46,106 nt of DNA from Eggerthella sp. CAG:368 (GTDB lineage: Bacteria > Actinomycetota > Coriobacteriia > Coriobacteriales > Eggerthellaceae). The DNA is taken from assembly GCA_000434775.1 (NCBI GenBank), contig FR895492.1, positions 129,520 to 175,625 of the forward strand. Direction: 5' to 3'. Shown here piece after piece: positions 7,711-16,654 of this stretch. The notes beneath the pieces are model-generated. The model was not told where the DNA came from. It saw only the letters and a program-made list of their open reading frames with translations, and searched no databases. The translations under genes were made by a program, and so were the position numbers. Positions within the stretch are counted from its first letter, which is position 1, and each line of letters starts with the position of its first letter.

Positions 7711-10554
7711 TTACTCTTGGGCAAAACCAATTTCTTCGAGCGCAGAAGCACAACGATCGCATACATCAGGATAGTGTTCGTTGCCTCCTACGGTTCGGTA
7801 ATTCCAACAACGAGGACATTTATCAGCAGATGAAGCACTGATCTCAATAGAAAGTTCATTCCCTTCTTTGAATGTAACTTCGCTCACGATGAATAGTTCC
7901 TCATAGAAAGAAGCGTCCTTGGTTTGGAAAATATTAAGAAGAGCTTTGGGGGCATTAATGGCAATAACAGCCTCTTGGCTCTTGTTGATTACCTTTTCTG
8001 CACGCATGTTTTCTAACGCCTTTGTAACCTCATCGCGAAGAGTAAGGATTACTTCAAACTGCTCGGTTATTTGAGTTGCGGTATCTGCTGGAATAGCAGG
8101 CATAAAATCGCTCTGCGCAGGCCAACCCGCAAGCTGAACACTAACAGGATGATTTTCCTCTTTGCTTAAACCTTCAGGGTAGTTTTGCCAAACCTCTTCA
8201 GTCGTAAAACTCATAATTGGCGAAAGAACGCGAACAAGAACTTCAAGTACATTCATCAATACCGTCTGAGCACTACGACGAATCTGAGAGTTAGGCGCTT
8301 CAGAGTACAGGCGATCTTTAAGCGCATCCATATAGACAGCAGACAAATCACCAACAATATAGTCATAAATCAAACGATATACATGGTGGAATTTATAAGC
8401 ATCATATGCGGCATTGACTTCTTCAAGTAAACGTGAAAGACGAACTAAAGCCCATTGATCAAGAGGCGTTAAATCATTCCAGTCTCTAATCGCAACTTCT
8501 TCAGAATAGTCATCCAAAACACCAAGAAGGAAACGGAATGTATTGCGTAAACGACGATAGGTTTCACTGGTACGTTTTAGTATTTCATCAGAGATGCTTA
8601 CGTCTTGAGAATAATCAACACTAGCAACCCAAAGGCGCAAAACATCTGCACCATAGGTTTTCATAACATCAGCAGGATCGATGCCGTTACCGAGAGACTT
8701 AGACATCTTACGGCCTTCGCCATCTACCGTAAAGCCACAGTGCATTACCGACTTATACGGAGGAACACCATAAGCTCCCACGGAAGTAAGAAGTGAAGAT
8801 TGGAACCAGCCACGATGCTGATCGGAACCCTCCAAGTACATATCAGCGGGGAAACGAAGACCTTCACTTGCGCGTTCTTTGCAGACGGAAGTATGCGAAA
8901 CGCCACTCTCCCACCAAACGTCAAGAATGTCTTTTTCAGGCTCGATTTCTTTGCATCCACAGGTTGGACAACAGGTGTCTGCTGGCAAATAATCTTTCGG
9001 TTGCTTAATAAACCAAGCATCAGAGCCTTCTTCCCTGAAGAGCTTGATAACTGCGTCAAACGTTTCTTCCGTTGCGATGGTATTGCCGCACTTGGCACAA
9101 CGAAATACTGGAATAGGAACACCCCAAGAACGCTGACGCGAAATGCACCAATCAGGACGCTCGCTTACCATAGAACCGATGCGGTTTTTAGCCCATTCAG
9201 GAATCCACTGCACTATTTCATTAATGGCCTTCATAGCGTTTCTGCGAAGATCGTTTTTATCCATCGAAACAAACCACTGGTCAGTAGCACGGAAAATGAC
9301 AGGCTCATGACAGCGCCAACAATGAGGATAACTATGGTTTATATCAACATGAGCAACCAAAACACCCTGTTCGTCTAACCATGCAATGATGGCGGGATTT
9401 GCATCGTCGACATTTAAGCCGGAGAACTGTCCTGCTTCATCGGTAAGAACTCCATTGTCATCAACGGGCATCAAAATAGGAATATCAAAGTCGAGAGCAA
9501 CCAAATAGTCTTCCTGACCATGACCAGGAGCCGTATGAACAGCACCCGTACCAGAATCAAGCGTTACATGATTGCCGTAAATTACCATGCCCTTCAAATC
9601 CTGACGAATAGGACAAGTGTAAGTTATACCGCAAAGATCTTTTCCTTTAACCGTAATAGCATTACCCTGAGCATCGGAAACGATACGGTATGACTCCCAG
9701 CCAGCAGTTTTAGCAACATCTTCAACAAGCTCATAAGCCATGATGGTATGAAGGTCGTTGACTTCAACCATGACGTAATCAGCATTTGGAGCCAAGCATA
9801 CTGCGGTATTTGCGGGCAAGGTCCAAGGAGTAGTTGTCCAAATAAGAATATAAGATGGATCTTTCACCCCTGCCGTTTCAAAAATAGGAGGCACGGCATC
9901 AAGCTTGAAGTTTACGAAAATTGAGGGTGAAACTTCATCACCGTACTCAATTTCTGCTTCTGCAAGAGCAGTATGGCAAGTTTTACACCAATGAATTGGT
10001 TTACGACCACGATAGACAGAACCATTGAGATACATAGTCTTAAAAATCTCAACATTTCCTGCTTCGTAATCATGGGTAAAAGTGAGATAAGGATGTTCCC
10101 AATCTGCGTTTACACCGAGGCGTTTAAAGCCCTCGCGCTGAATATCGACATATTTTTCAGCCCATTCGCGACACAGACGACGAAGAGTCGGCTGATCAAT
10201 CTTAGCCATTTTCTCAGGACCAAGCTTGACTTCAACCATATGTTCGATTGGCTGGCCATGACAGTCCCAACCAGGAATATAAGGAGTGAAATAGCCCTTT
10301 TGCGCATGAGATTTTATAACAAAATCTTTAAGGATTTTGTTAAAAGAATGTCCCAGATGAATAGGACCATTAGCATACGGAGGGCCATCATGCAAAATAA
10401 AAGGCTCGTTGTCTTTATTTTTCTCAAGCACCTTATGATAAATATCTATATCATTCCAAAAGTCTAGGCGCTTGGGTTCATTTTCAGGCAAGTTTGCACG
10501 CATAGGGAAATCAGTATGCGGCAAATTCATAGATGCTTTGTAGCCTTTAGCCAC
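7711..10554 (-). CDS. ileS: Isoleucyl-tRNA synthetase
   Basis: This 947-aa class I synthetase charges tRNA-Ile. The HIGH-type motif is HLGH at residues 66-69, the KMSKS motif is in GRKMSKSLGNG, the editing (CP1) domain lies between them, and a C-terminal zinc ribbon CPRCWNYR...CDRC closes the protein, as in the bacterial type. I place the start at the GTG at 10554 (translates MAKGYKASMNLPHTDFPMR, the usual IleS beginning) after AAAGG. The 16 extra upstream codons do not resemble the family. Only about 180 nt separate it from the divergent degV gene, and I see no T-box element there. It heads an ileS-lspA-rluD-like run. Confidence 0.96.
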   Translation of the reverse strand: MAKGYKASMNLPHTDFPMRANLPENEPKRLDFWNDIDIYHKVLEKNKDNEPFILHDGPPYANGPIHLGHSFNKILKDFVIKSHAQKGYFTPYIPGWDCHGQPIEHMVEVKLGPEKMAKIDQPTLRRLCREWAEKYVDIQREGFKRLGVNADWEHPYLTFTHDYEAGNVEIFKTMYLNGSVYRGRKPIHWCKTCHTALAEAEIEYGDEVSPSIFVNFKLDAVPPIFETAGVKDPSYILIWTTTPWTLPANTAVCLAPNADYVMVEVNDLHTIMAYELVEDVAKTAGWESYRIVSDAQGNAITVKGKDLCGITYTCPIRQDLKGMVIYGNHVTLDSGTGAVHTAPGHGQEDYLVALDFDIPILMPVDDNGVLTDEAGQFSGLNVDDANPAIIAWLDEQGVLVAHVDINHSYPHCWRCHEPVIFRATDQWFVSMDKNDLRRNAMKAINEIVQWIPEWAKNRIGSMVSERPDWCISRQRSWGVPIPVFRCAKCGNTIATEETFDAVIKLFREEGSDAWFIKQPKDYLPADTCCPTCGCKEIEPEKDILDVWWESGVSHTSVCKERASEGLRFPADMYLEGSDQHRGWFQSSLLTSVGAYGVPPYKSVMHCGFTVDGEGRKMSKSLGNGIDPADVMKTYGADVLRLWVASVDYSQDVSISDEILKRTSETYRRLRNTFRFLLGVLDDYSEEVAIRDWNDLTPLDQWALVRLSRLLEEVNAAYDAYKFHHVYRLIYDYIVGDLSAVYMDALKDRLYSEAPNSQIRRSAQTVLMNVLEVLVRVLSPIMSFTTEEVWQNYPEGLSKEENHPVSVQLAGWPAQSDFMPAIPADTATQITEQFEVILTLRDEVTKALENMRAEKVINKSQEAVIAINAPKALLNIFQTKDASFYEELFIVSEVTFKEGNELSIEISASSADKCPRCWNYRTVGGNEHYPDVCDRCASALEEIGFAQE

Positions 10555-10738
10555 GATAACCGACCTTTCTTTTAAATAAATAACCTGAAAGATTATAACC
10601 AAATAAGCAAGTCTTCACAGCAAACCCGTTGACTTAATTACTAAATTAGCCAAAAAGTGCAATAATCTATCTGCCTAATCACATAAAATCATTTATTCTT
10701 ATTCGCGTCACATAAAATGCATACAGAAGGACAGTTCT

Positions 10739-11611
10739 ATGGCGTATGAAATTGTTACCGACTCCTCCTGCAACCTTTCCGAGGAAATGATAAGTGAACT
10801 TGATCTTCACATTCTTCCGCTCACATTTATGGTTGATAACATTCAATATCATAGCTATCTCAAAGATAAACACACTGATCTTAAGCAGTTCTACACCATG
10901 ATGCGAGAAGGAAAGGTTATTACCACTTCTCTCCCTAACCTCGCTGATTCTGAAACTCTTATTACGTCTATTCTCGATAGGGGAAATGACGTTTTATATC
11001 TTGGTTTTTCCAGTGGGCTATCAGGAACCTATGAGGCAATTGAAACGATCTGCCGTAATCTTTCCGAGAAATATCCCCAACGTACGATTACTTGTGTAGA
11101 TACGCTTGCTGCCTCTACAGGTGAAGGACTTCTTGTATATCTCGCCTGTCAAAAAAGAGATGCTGGTTATTCGATAGGCGAACTAACGAACTGGGTTGAA
11201 GAAAACCGGCTTCACATTGCGCACTGGTTCACTGTTGATGATTTAATGTATCTCTACCGCGGTGGTCGTGTATCGAAAACAGCAGCATTCGCTGGAAGCT
11301 TACTTAAAATCAAGCCAGTTCTTCACGTTGATGACGAAGGTCATCTCATACCCATGGGAAAGGCTAAGGGAAGAAAAAAGAGTATTCAGGCTATGGTAAA
11401 ACACATGGAAGAAACTGCTCTTTCTCCCGTAAAAGACCAAGTTATTGCAATTTCACATGGTGATTGCGCTGAAGATATGGAATATCTACGACAACTTATA
11501 GAAGAGAAATTTGGAGTAACGAACTTCATTATCAATTACATCGACCCAGTTATTGGAGCTCATTCGGGTCCAGGAACACTCGCCCTATACTTTCTTGCAA
11601 CACACAGATAG
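10739..11611 (+). CDS. DegV family fatty-acid-binding protein
   Basis: This 290-aa protein belongs to the DegV/FakB family. These bind fatty acids and, with kinase FakA, present them for phosphorylation. Family features are the N-terminal VTDSSCNLSEE, the TTSLPNLADS segment (FakB-type ligand contact), SSGLSGTYEA, and the C-terminal IDPVIGAHSGPGTLAL. The ATG follows AGAAGGACAG with normal spacing. No FakA gene is in view, so its lipid partner and phosphorylation are inferred from the family. It is transcribed divergently from ileS and converges with the aminotransferase-like gene, 12 nt apart. Confidence 0.93.
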   Translation: MAYEIVTDSSCNLSEEMISELDLHILPLTFMVDNIQYHSYLKDKHTDLKQFYTMMREGKVITTSLPNLADSETLITSILDRGNDVLYLGFSSGLSGTYEAIETICRNLSEKYPQRTITCVDTLAASTGEGLLVYLACQKRDAGYSIGELTNWVEENRLHIAHWFTVDDLMYLYRGGRVSKTAAFAGSLLKIKPVLHVDDEGHLIPMGKAKGRKKSIQAMVKHMEETALSPVKDQVIAISHGDCAEDMEYLRQLIEEKFGVTNFIINYIDPVIGAHSGPGTLALYFLATHR

Positions 11612-11623
11612 GTAAAGACTTTT

Positions 11624-12751
11624 TTAGTTATCTGAAATAATAATTTCACGAAGAGCTGAAATAAGTTTTTCGTTGTCTTCGTGCGTCCTAATAGCAACAA
11701 GAAAATACTTGTTGCCCTCAATTCCAGGAACACCCGCTAAATCACGCACGGTAAAACCAACTTTTTGAAGACGAACAATAAGATCAGCCGCATCTGCAAT
11801 GCCAAATGCCCTCGAAGTTCGTTCCTCTAATGAGCACATAACGAAGTTAGCTTCAGAAGGGAAAACCTTTATGCCTGGAGTTAGGCTTAGCATGCATTGC
11901 ATCCAAGGTATTTCCGTATCAAGCAATTTATTGGTTTCTTCGTTGTAATCCTCCACAAAAGGAAGTTCCTTAGCAACAATTTCATGGAACATGCCAATAG
12001 ACGACCCATCAGCAAACTTGCGAATATGCTTAATGGTTGAAGAGTGACCCACGATGTAGCCAATAGGAATACCGGGCATACCAAGGTCTTCAGAGATACT
12101 TCTAATCACCAACAGATTTTCGTAGCTTTGCGTAAGATCAACGAAAGATTCCCCACCAAGCGTAAGATTAACTTTTGATTCGTCAATAATGACCCAGTTG
12201 CATACTTCCAAGTATCGCTTAAGGGTTGATTCGCTCAACAGGCGCGCACAAGGGTAACTCGGATTTGCCAAAACCGCAGCATCAAATGTAAGTCCCTTTG
12301 AAAATGCAAGTTGCGGATCTATGGCAGAAAGAGAAAAAGGATTTTGTAATTTCAAAGGATTGTGACCCACATTAGCGACGCTTAGGAAATAATCCGCAGG
12401 AGCTGGTGTTGGTACACCAACATTGCAAGGCCGATAAGCCTGCGCAATGGTAGCTATCATGGAAGAAGAACTTGTTCCCGCTAAAAAGCACTCTGCAGGC
12501 ATTTCGTAGTAGCGTGCTAAGGTTCTGCTTAAGTGAGATCCATCTCGATTTGGCAAAAAGGAAAGATCGCCCTCAGCAATAGCGTGACTGATGGCTTCTT
12601 TTACTCTTTTAGGAGTACCTAAAGGATTTGCAGTACAAGAAAAATCAACCCAGTCAATCTCTGCTCGAATGTCATACGGCAGCGTTGAAGACTCCTGCCT
12701 TGAAGCAGAAATACCATTGACTAAATCTGTAAAAGAGTTAAAAGCTTGCAC
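11624..12751 (-). CDS. CobD/HisC-like fold-type I protein lacking the PLP-binding lysine
   Basis: This 375-aa protein has the layout of class I/II aminotransferases. The N-terminus VDFSCTANPLGTP resembles CobD (threonine-phosphate decarboxylase) and HisC. Several residues that hold PLP in this family are replaced. The Schiff-base lysine in S-x-S/T-K is Glu221 (RSISEDLGMPGIPIGY; codon GAA). The phosphate-binding arginine after G-L is Pro229. The tyrosine of DEAY is Lys193 (DESK). The second asparagine of NPNNPTG is Tyr166 (NPSYPCA). Asp190 and the C-terminal arginine in AIRTHEDN are kept. The frame is open over its full length, with a GTG start after AAGGA, so it is not an obvious pseudogene. 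It may be a non-catalytic or repurposed protein. No cobalamin or histidine genes are nearby. Confidence 0.8.
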   Translation of the reverse strand: MQAFNSFTDLVNGISASRQESSTLPYDIRAEIDWVDFSCTANPLGTPKRVKEAISHAIAEGDLSFLPNRDGSHLSRTLARYYEMPAECFLAGTSSSSMIATIAQAYRPCNVGVPTPAPADYFLSVANVGHNPLKLQNPFSLSAIDPQLAFSKGLTFDAAVLANPSYPCARLLSESTLKRYLEVCNWVIIDESKVNLTLGGESFVDLTQSYENLLVIRSISEDLGMPGIPIGYIVGHSSTIKHIRKFADGSSIGMFHEIVAKELPFVEDYNEETNKLLDTEIPWMQCMLSLTPGIKVFPSEANFVMCSLEERTSRAFGIADAADLIVRLQKVGFTVRDLAGVPGIEGNKYFLVAIRTHEDNEKLISALREIIISDN

Positions 12752-12841
12752 AGCGAGTTCCTTTATGAATCCCGAAACCTATTATAAGGTGGGGCATATA
12801 CCCTATCACATATTTTTCTCTCTTTACCTTAAAATACGAGT

Positions 12842-14152
12842 ATGGACAATAAGTTGACAAACAATCACGCGAACGTGCATAACGCGAAAGATAAACCGTT
12901 AAGGAAATGGGTCGGTTCAGCAATTCTCTTGCTTGACTTGGATGCTTTTTTTGCCTCTGTAGAGCAGCTTGATCATCCCGAATGGAAGGGAAAACCCGTA
13001 ATTGTAGGCGGTAGTCCCGAAAAACGAGGTGTGGTTTCAACGGCTTCGTATGAAGCAAGAAAATATGGTGTTCATTCCGCCATGGCATCTCAAACCGCAA
13101 AAAAGCTCTGCCCTAACGCTGTATGGACAAATGGCAACTTTCATCGCTATCGTGAAATGTCAAAACAAGTAATGAAAATTCTGTATAACGAATCACCTCA
13201 CCTTATGCAAGTAAGCATCGATGAGGCTTTTCTCGACATATCCCCTACGCGTATCAATAAAGAACATCCTGTTGTTATCGCGAAACGAATTCAGAAACAA
13301 GTTTCAAAGCTTGGTATAACCTGCTCTATTGGCATAGGGACTTCTAAGGCAATAGCAAAAATAGCTTCAAATATGAACAAGCCGCATGGATTAACGGTGA
13401 TATATCCTGGGGAAGAACGAGCATTTCTTGCTCCCCTTCCTATTAAAGAAATGAGTGGTATAGGCCCTGTTGCTCAAGTTAGTTTAAGAAAATTTGGAAT
13501 TCATACCCTGGGCGATGTTGCACATGCCGACATTGGCATACTCAAGAAAATCTTTGGTAAAAATGCAGAGATGATGCGTCTACGCTGTGTTGGTGTAGAT
13601 ACGCCCATCATCGACTCTCCTGAACCTGCAAAATCTATCTCGAACGAAATATCACTTGCAAAAAGCACAGCAAACCGCATTGATTTGGAAGCCCTCATTG
13701 CCACCTCGGCTCACAAAGTTGGCAGGAGACTCAGGCTTAAAGGGGTAGAAGGCTCGACTCTTCATTTGAAAATTCGCTTTGAAAACTTAACGAGAAAAAC
13801 GTGCCAAAAAAGAATCTCAGATTTGGGTACGAATGAACTAGTTTGGTTGCCTTATTTGTATTCTATGCTTGATGAGATATGGGATGGATATGAACTCGTA
13901 AGACTCATTGGTGTTGGTGTTAGTGATTTTAACGGAAAGCCTGTTCAAGCAAGCTTATTTGAGAACAGTCCTTCATTGAAAAATGAAAGTCCTTTGCTTT
14001 CTAAGGCAAAGAAAAACAAAAAGCTTTTAGAAACAACCGACGCTATTGCAGAAAAATTTGGTGAGGGTCTTGTGCAATTTGGTCATGAAATCAAGATTAA
14101 AGGCGGAACAACAGGTTCATCTTCTAAAAATCCCCATGACTATAAAGATTAA
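12842..14152 (+). CDS. dinB: DNA polymerase IV (Y-family)
   Basis: This 436-aa Y-family translesion polymerase has the catalytic block LLLDLDAFFASVE (first aspartate at residue 32), YEARKYGVHSAMAS for nucleotide contact, SIDEAFLDIS with the second Asp-Glu pair, then thumb (GIGTSKAIAKIAS, GIGPVAQVSLRKFGI) and little-finger domains. A QASLF pentapeptide near residue 378 fits the sliding-clamp-binding consensus. The C-terminal tail of about 50 residues is lysine-rich and beyond the usual end. The first ATG at 12842 has only a weak ribosome site (ACGAG). I saw no LexA-type box in the 90-nt gap to the divergent aminotransferase-like gene. It converges with the glycosyltransferase gene. Confidence 0.94.
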   Translation: MDNKLTNNHANVHNAKDKPLRKWVGSAILLLDLDAFFASVEQLDHPEWKGKPVIVGGSPEKRGVVSTASYEARKYGVHSAMASQTAKKLCPNAVWTNGNFHRYREMSKQVMKILYNESPHLMQVSIDEAFLDISPTRINKEHPVVIAKRIQKQVSKLGITCSIGIGTSKAIAKIASNMNKPHGLTVIYPGEERAFLAPLPIKEMSGIGPVAQVSLRKFGIHTLGDVAHADIGILKKIFGKNAEMMRLRCVGVDTPIIDSPEPAKSISNEISLAKSTANRIDLEALIATSAHKVGRRLRLKGVEGSTLHLKIRFENLTRKTCQKRISDLGTNELVWLPYLYSMLDEIWDGYELVRLIGVGVSDFNGKPVQASLFENSPSLKNESPLLSKAKKNKKLLETTDAIAEKFGEGLVQFGHEIKIKGGTTGSSSKNPHDYKD

Positions 14153-14174
14153 AGACTAACCTAGCGAACAGAGG

Positions 14175-14214
14175 TATGCCCACTCAGGCAAAAGCAATTG
14201 CCTGAGTGGGCATA
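14175..14214. terminator. Hairpin between convergent dinB and glycosyltransferase genes
   Basis: A perfect 17-bp inverted repeat (14175-14191 with 14198-14214; inner arms CACTCAGGCAA/TTGCCTGAGTG) has a 6-nt loop. It sits 22 nt after the dinB stop and 14 nt after the stop of the convergent gene. There is no long T tract on either side, so bidirectional termination or transcript-end protection is inferred from place and strength of the stem. Confidence 0.7.
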
Positions 14215-14228
14215 TACAACCAATTACA

Positions 14229-15260
14229 TTAGTTAAACTTAAAGATCTTTTGAGCAAGATGATAGGCACTCAAACCAACTTTACGACCGTACTTCGTAGG
14301 TAAATTTGAACCCATATTTAATAGAGTTTTACGAAGATTTTTATACAGCTTTTCGTCACTGTTCTTGAGATAATCCCAAATATCTTGACGCTTTGCATCG
14401 TTTTCCTCGGTCGGTTCCATACGCAAGAAAATAGAGCAAATACACATCATCATAGAAAGATAATTTTTCATGTAATGACGAAGTTTTTTGTTTTCAATAG
14501 CCTCTAAGTCAACCGCATCAATCATAGTTTTCGTTACGCGAATTTGTTGATCAATACGTGAAAGCATCACTTTCTCATTGACAGACTGATCTTCGCGACC
14601 AATAAGATAACGATATGAATCAACGTCAAAATAAATCATGGATTTAACATGCGGTAGCGGAACATACACAAAAATGTTATCAACATAGAAACAATGTTCA
14701 GGCAGCTTAAGTCCAATTTCTCTCAAAAGTCCCGTACGATAAAAAGCCGAATGCATCAGCAAATATTGAGAAGAATGGAAGTGGCCAATATCCGACCAGG
14801 TAAACTCTTTGTCAATCGGAAAAACATTGGTGTAGCGCATAACCGTATGGGTGCCTTCGAACACCTTCTCGTAAACATAATTAGAAATTACCAAATCGGT
14901 TACTGAAGAGCCCTTTTCAGCTTTTTCGCGTTGAGAGCGAAGGTAGTCCATGATGGTTTTCATGGACTGCTCATCAAGCCAGTCGTCGGAATCTACAACC
15001 TTATAATAAAGTCCCGTTGCCGCTTCAAGCCCAGTGTTGACCGCTGAGCCATGCCCACCATTTTTCTTATGGATTGCCTTAACAATTGAAGGGTATTTTT
15101 CAGCGAGAGCATCAGCAATTTCGGCTGTATTATCTTTTGTGGAGCCATCATTTACCAGAATAATTTCAATATCTTCACCACAAGGCAAAAGCGAATCGAC
15201 GCATTTTTCCATGTAATCAGCAGAATTGAAACAAGGAACTGCAAATGAAATAGTTTTCAT
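14229..15260 (-). CDS. Family 2 glycosyltransferase
   Basis: This 343-aa cytoplasmic protein has a GT-A fold family 2 catalytic domain. It begins MKTISFAVPCFNSADYMEKC. The nucleotide-binding aspartate is in EIILVNDGSTKDNT (D38), a KNGGHGSAVNTGLEAATG block follows, and the metal-binding DxD is in VVDSDDWLD (D90-D92). The C-terminal 150 residues are charged and helical without transmembrane segments, so it probably acts on a cell-wall polymer or teichoic-acid-like acceptor at the inner membrane. Donor and acceptor cannot be read. I start at the ATG at 15260 rather than a TTG eight codons upstream, because the protein then begins directly at the GT2 fold. Confidence 0.9.
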   Translation of the reverse strand: MKTISFAVPCFNSADYMEKCVDSLLPCGEDIEIILVNDGSTKDNTAEIADALAEKYPSIVKAIHKKNGGHGSAVNTGLEAATGLYYKVVDSDDWLDEQSMKTIMDYLRSQREKAEKGSSVTDLVISNYVYEKVFEGTHTVMRYTNVFPIDKEFTWSDIGHFHSSQYLLMHSAFYRTGLLREIGLKLPEHCFYVDNIFVYVPLPHVKSMIYFDVDSYRYLIGREDQSVNEKVMLSRIDQQIRVTKTMIDAVDLEAIENKKLRHYMKNYLSMMMCICSIFLRMEPTEENDAKRQDIWDYLKNSDEKLYKNLRKTLLNMGSNLPTKYGRKVGLSAYHLAQKIFKFN

Positions 15261-15444
15261 AATAGAAGGGCCTTTCAACCTCAAAATATAATTTCAAAGC
15301 CACTGAATGATACCACTCAAAAACCTATAGGCTCATCAAAAGACAGCAGAAGCATACATTCCCGTTTATCTACGAATGGCATCTCTTGCACATTACAAAA
15401 AGTATTTATCAATTTGCAAAGTATAATTGAAAGGGAGTAAGCAC

Positions 15445-16449
15445 ATGAAAGGATTTAACATGAGTTCATTTATAGACTCTCTTATCGCTCGTGCAAAAGA
15501 AGATAAGAAAACAATCGTTCTTCCCGAAGGCAACGACGAACGAATTCTCGAAGCAGCACAGAAGGTACTTCAAGGAAACATCGCAAATATTATCATTATT
15601 GGCAATAAGGAAGAAGTTCTAAGCAAGAGCTATAACCTTGAAGGTGCAACTATCATCGATCCTCTTACTTCAGATAAACGTGAAGAGTTCGCCAATCTCC
15701 TCTATGAACTGCGCAAAAATAAAGGTATGACCGAAGAAGAGGCTCAAGAGCTCTCAAAAGATCCTATCCATTTTGCTGTTTTAATGCTAAAAAGTGGTCT
15801 TTGCGACGGTCTTGTTGGTGGCGCTTGTCACGCAACCGTTAAAATACTCTCCCCTTCCTTACGTATTCTAAAAACTGCCCCAGGTGCTCCTATGGTTAGC
15901 TCTTTGTTCCTTATGGATGTGCCCGATTGTGATTTGGGCGAAAATGGTGTTTTTGTTTTCGCTGACTGCGCATTGGAGGTCCAGCCTACTTCTGAAAAGC
16001 TTGCTCATATTGCAAACCTTACGGCAGATTCCTTTAAGAGGTTGCTTGAGAAAGAACCTCGCATTGCCCTTCTTTCTCACTCCTCCTACGGAAGTGCAAA
16101 AAATGACGATGCTAAAAAAGTTCAAGATGCAATGGCATACATCAAAGAAAACTATCCTGATTTAGTATGCGACGGTGAGCTTCAGCTAGATGCCGCCATT
16201 GTTCCTGAATTGGGTGCTTCTAAAGCTCCAGGATCTCCTGTTGCTGGCCATGCCAACACGCTCATCTTCCCTGACCTCGATGCTGCAAACATTGGCTACA
16301 AACTCGTTCAGCGTCTCGGAAAAGCAAAGGCTTATGGTCCTGTTCTTCAAGGCCTTGCTGCTCCTGTTAATGACCTTTCTCGTGGATGCACTGCTGATGA
16401 TGTCGTTGGCGTTATTGCTATCACGTGTGTACAAGCACAAACCATGTAA
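15445..16449 (+). CDS. pta: Phosphate acetyltransferase
   Basis: This 334-aa enzyme interconverts acetyl-CoA and acetyl phosphate, the first step of acetate-forming ATP synthesis. Family blocks are KKTIVLPEGNDERIL, DGLVGGACHATVK, CALEVQPTSEKLAHIA, SHSSYGSAKNDD, ELQLDAAIVPE and the C-terminal GPVLQGLAAPVNDLSRGC. It is the short single-domain type. The start at 15445 has AAGGGAG seven nt upstream; an ATG at 15460 after AAAGGA is also plausible, and a TATAAT at 15422-15427 would place the transcript start near 15433, which would favour the later one. It is followed by a strong terminator and converges with ackA, so the two genes are not an operon. Confidence 0.95.
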   Translation: MKGFNMSSFIDSLIARAKEDKKTIVLPEGNDERILEAAQKVLQGNIANIIIIGNKEEVLSKSYNLEGATIIDPLTSDKREEFANLLYELRKNKGMTEEEAQELSKDPIHFAVLMLKSGLCDGLVGGACHATVKILSPSLRILKTAPGAPMVSSLFLMDVPDCDLGENGVFVFADCALEVQPTSEKLAHIANLTADSFKRLLEKEPRIALLSHSSYGSAKNDDAKKVQDAMAYIKENYPDLVCDGELQLDAAIVPELGASKAPGSPVAGHANTLIFPDLDAANIGYKLVQRLGKAKAYGPVLQGLAAPVNDLSRGCTADDVVGVIAITCVQAQTM

Positions 16450-16471
16450 TGTAAGCATCAGTAACCGCACG

Positions 16472-16503
16472 AAAAAAAGGAGGCAAATGTGCCTCCTTTT
16501 TTT
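16472..16503 (+). terminator. Intrinsic terminator after pta
   Basis: A perfect 14-bp inverted repeat (AAAAAAAGGAGGCA pairs with TGCCTCCTTTTTTT) with a 4-nt AATG loop ends in the run of seven T. The symmetric A and T runs would let it work in both directions. Confidence 0.93.
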
Positions 16504-16654
16504 ATTATTCGCATAGCCTTACTGGAGCGTAGTTACATATAACATTCTCAACCTAAAAAGCAATCCGCAAAGATAAGATCTTCAAGATAAAGCTTCGCAT
16601 CACTTACCATAAAAACGCAAATTAAACTCTCTATTGTTGATATAAGGAAAATGG

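Noticed and set aside
10555..10738. A T-box leader ahead of ileS
   Set aside because: The gap to the divergent gene is too short and lacks the T-box core and a terminator.
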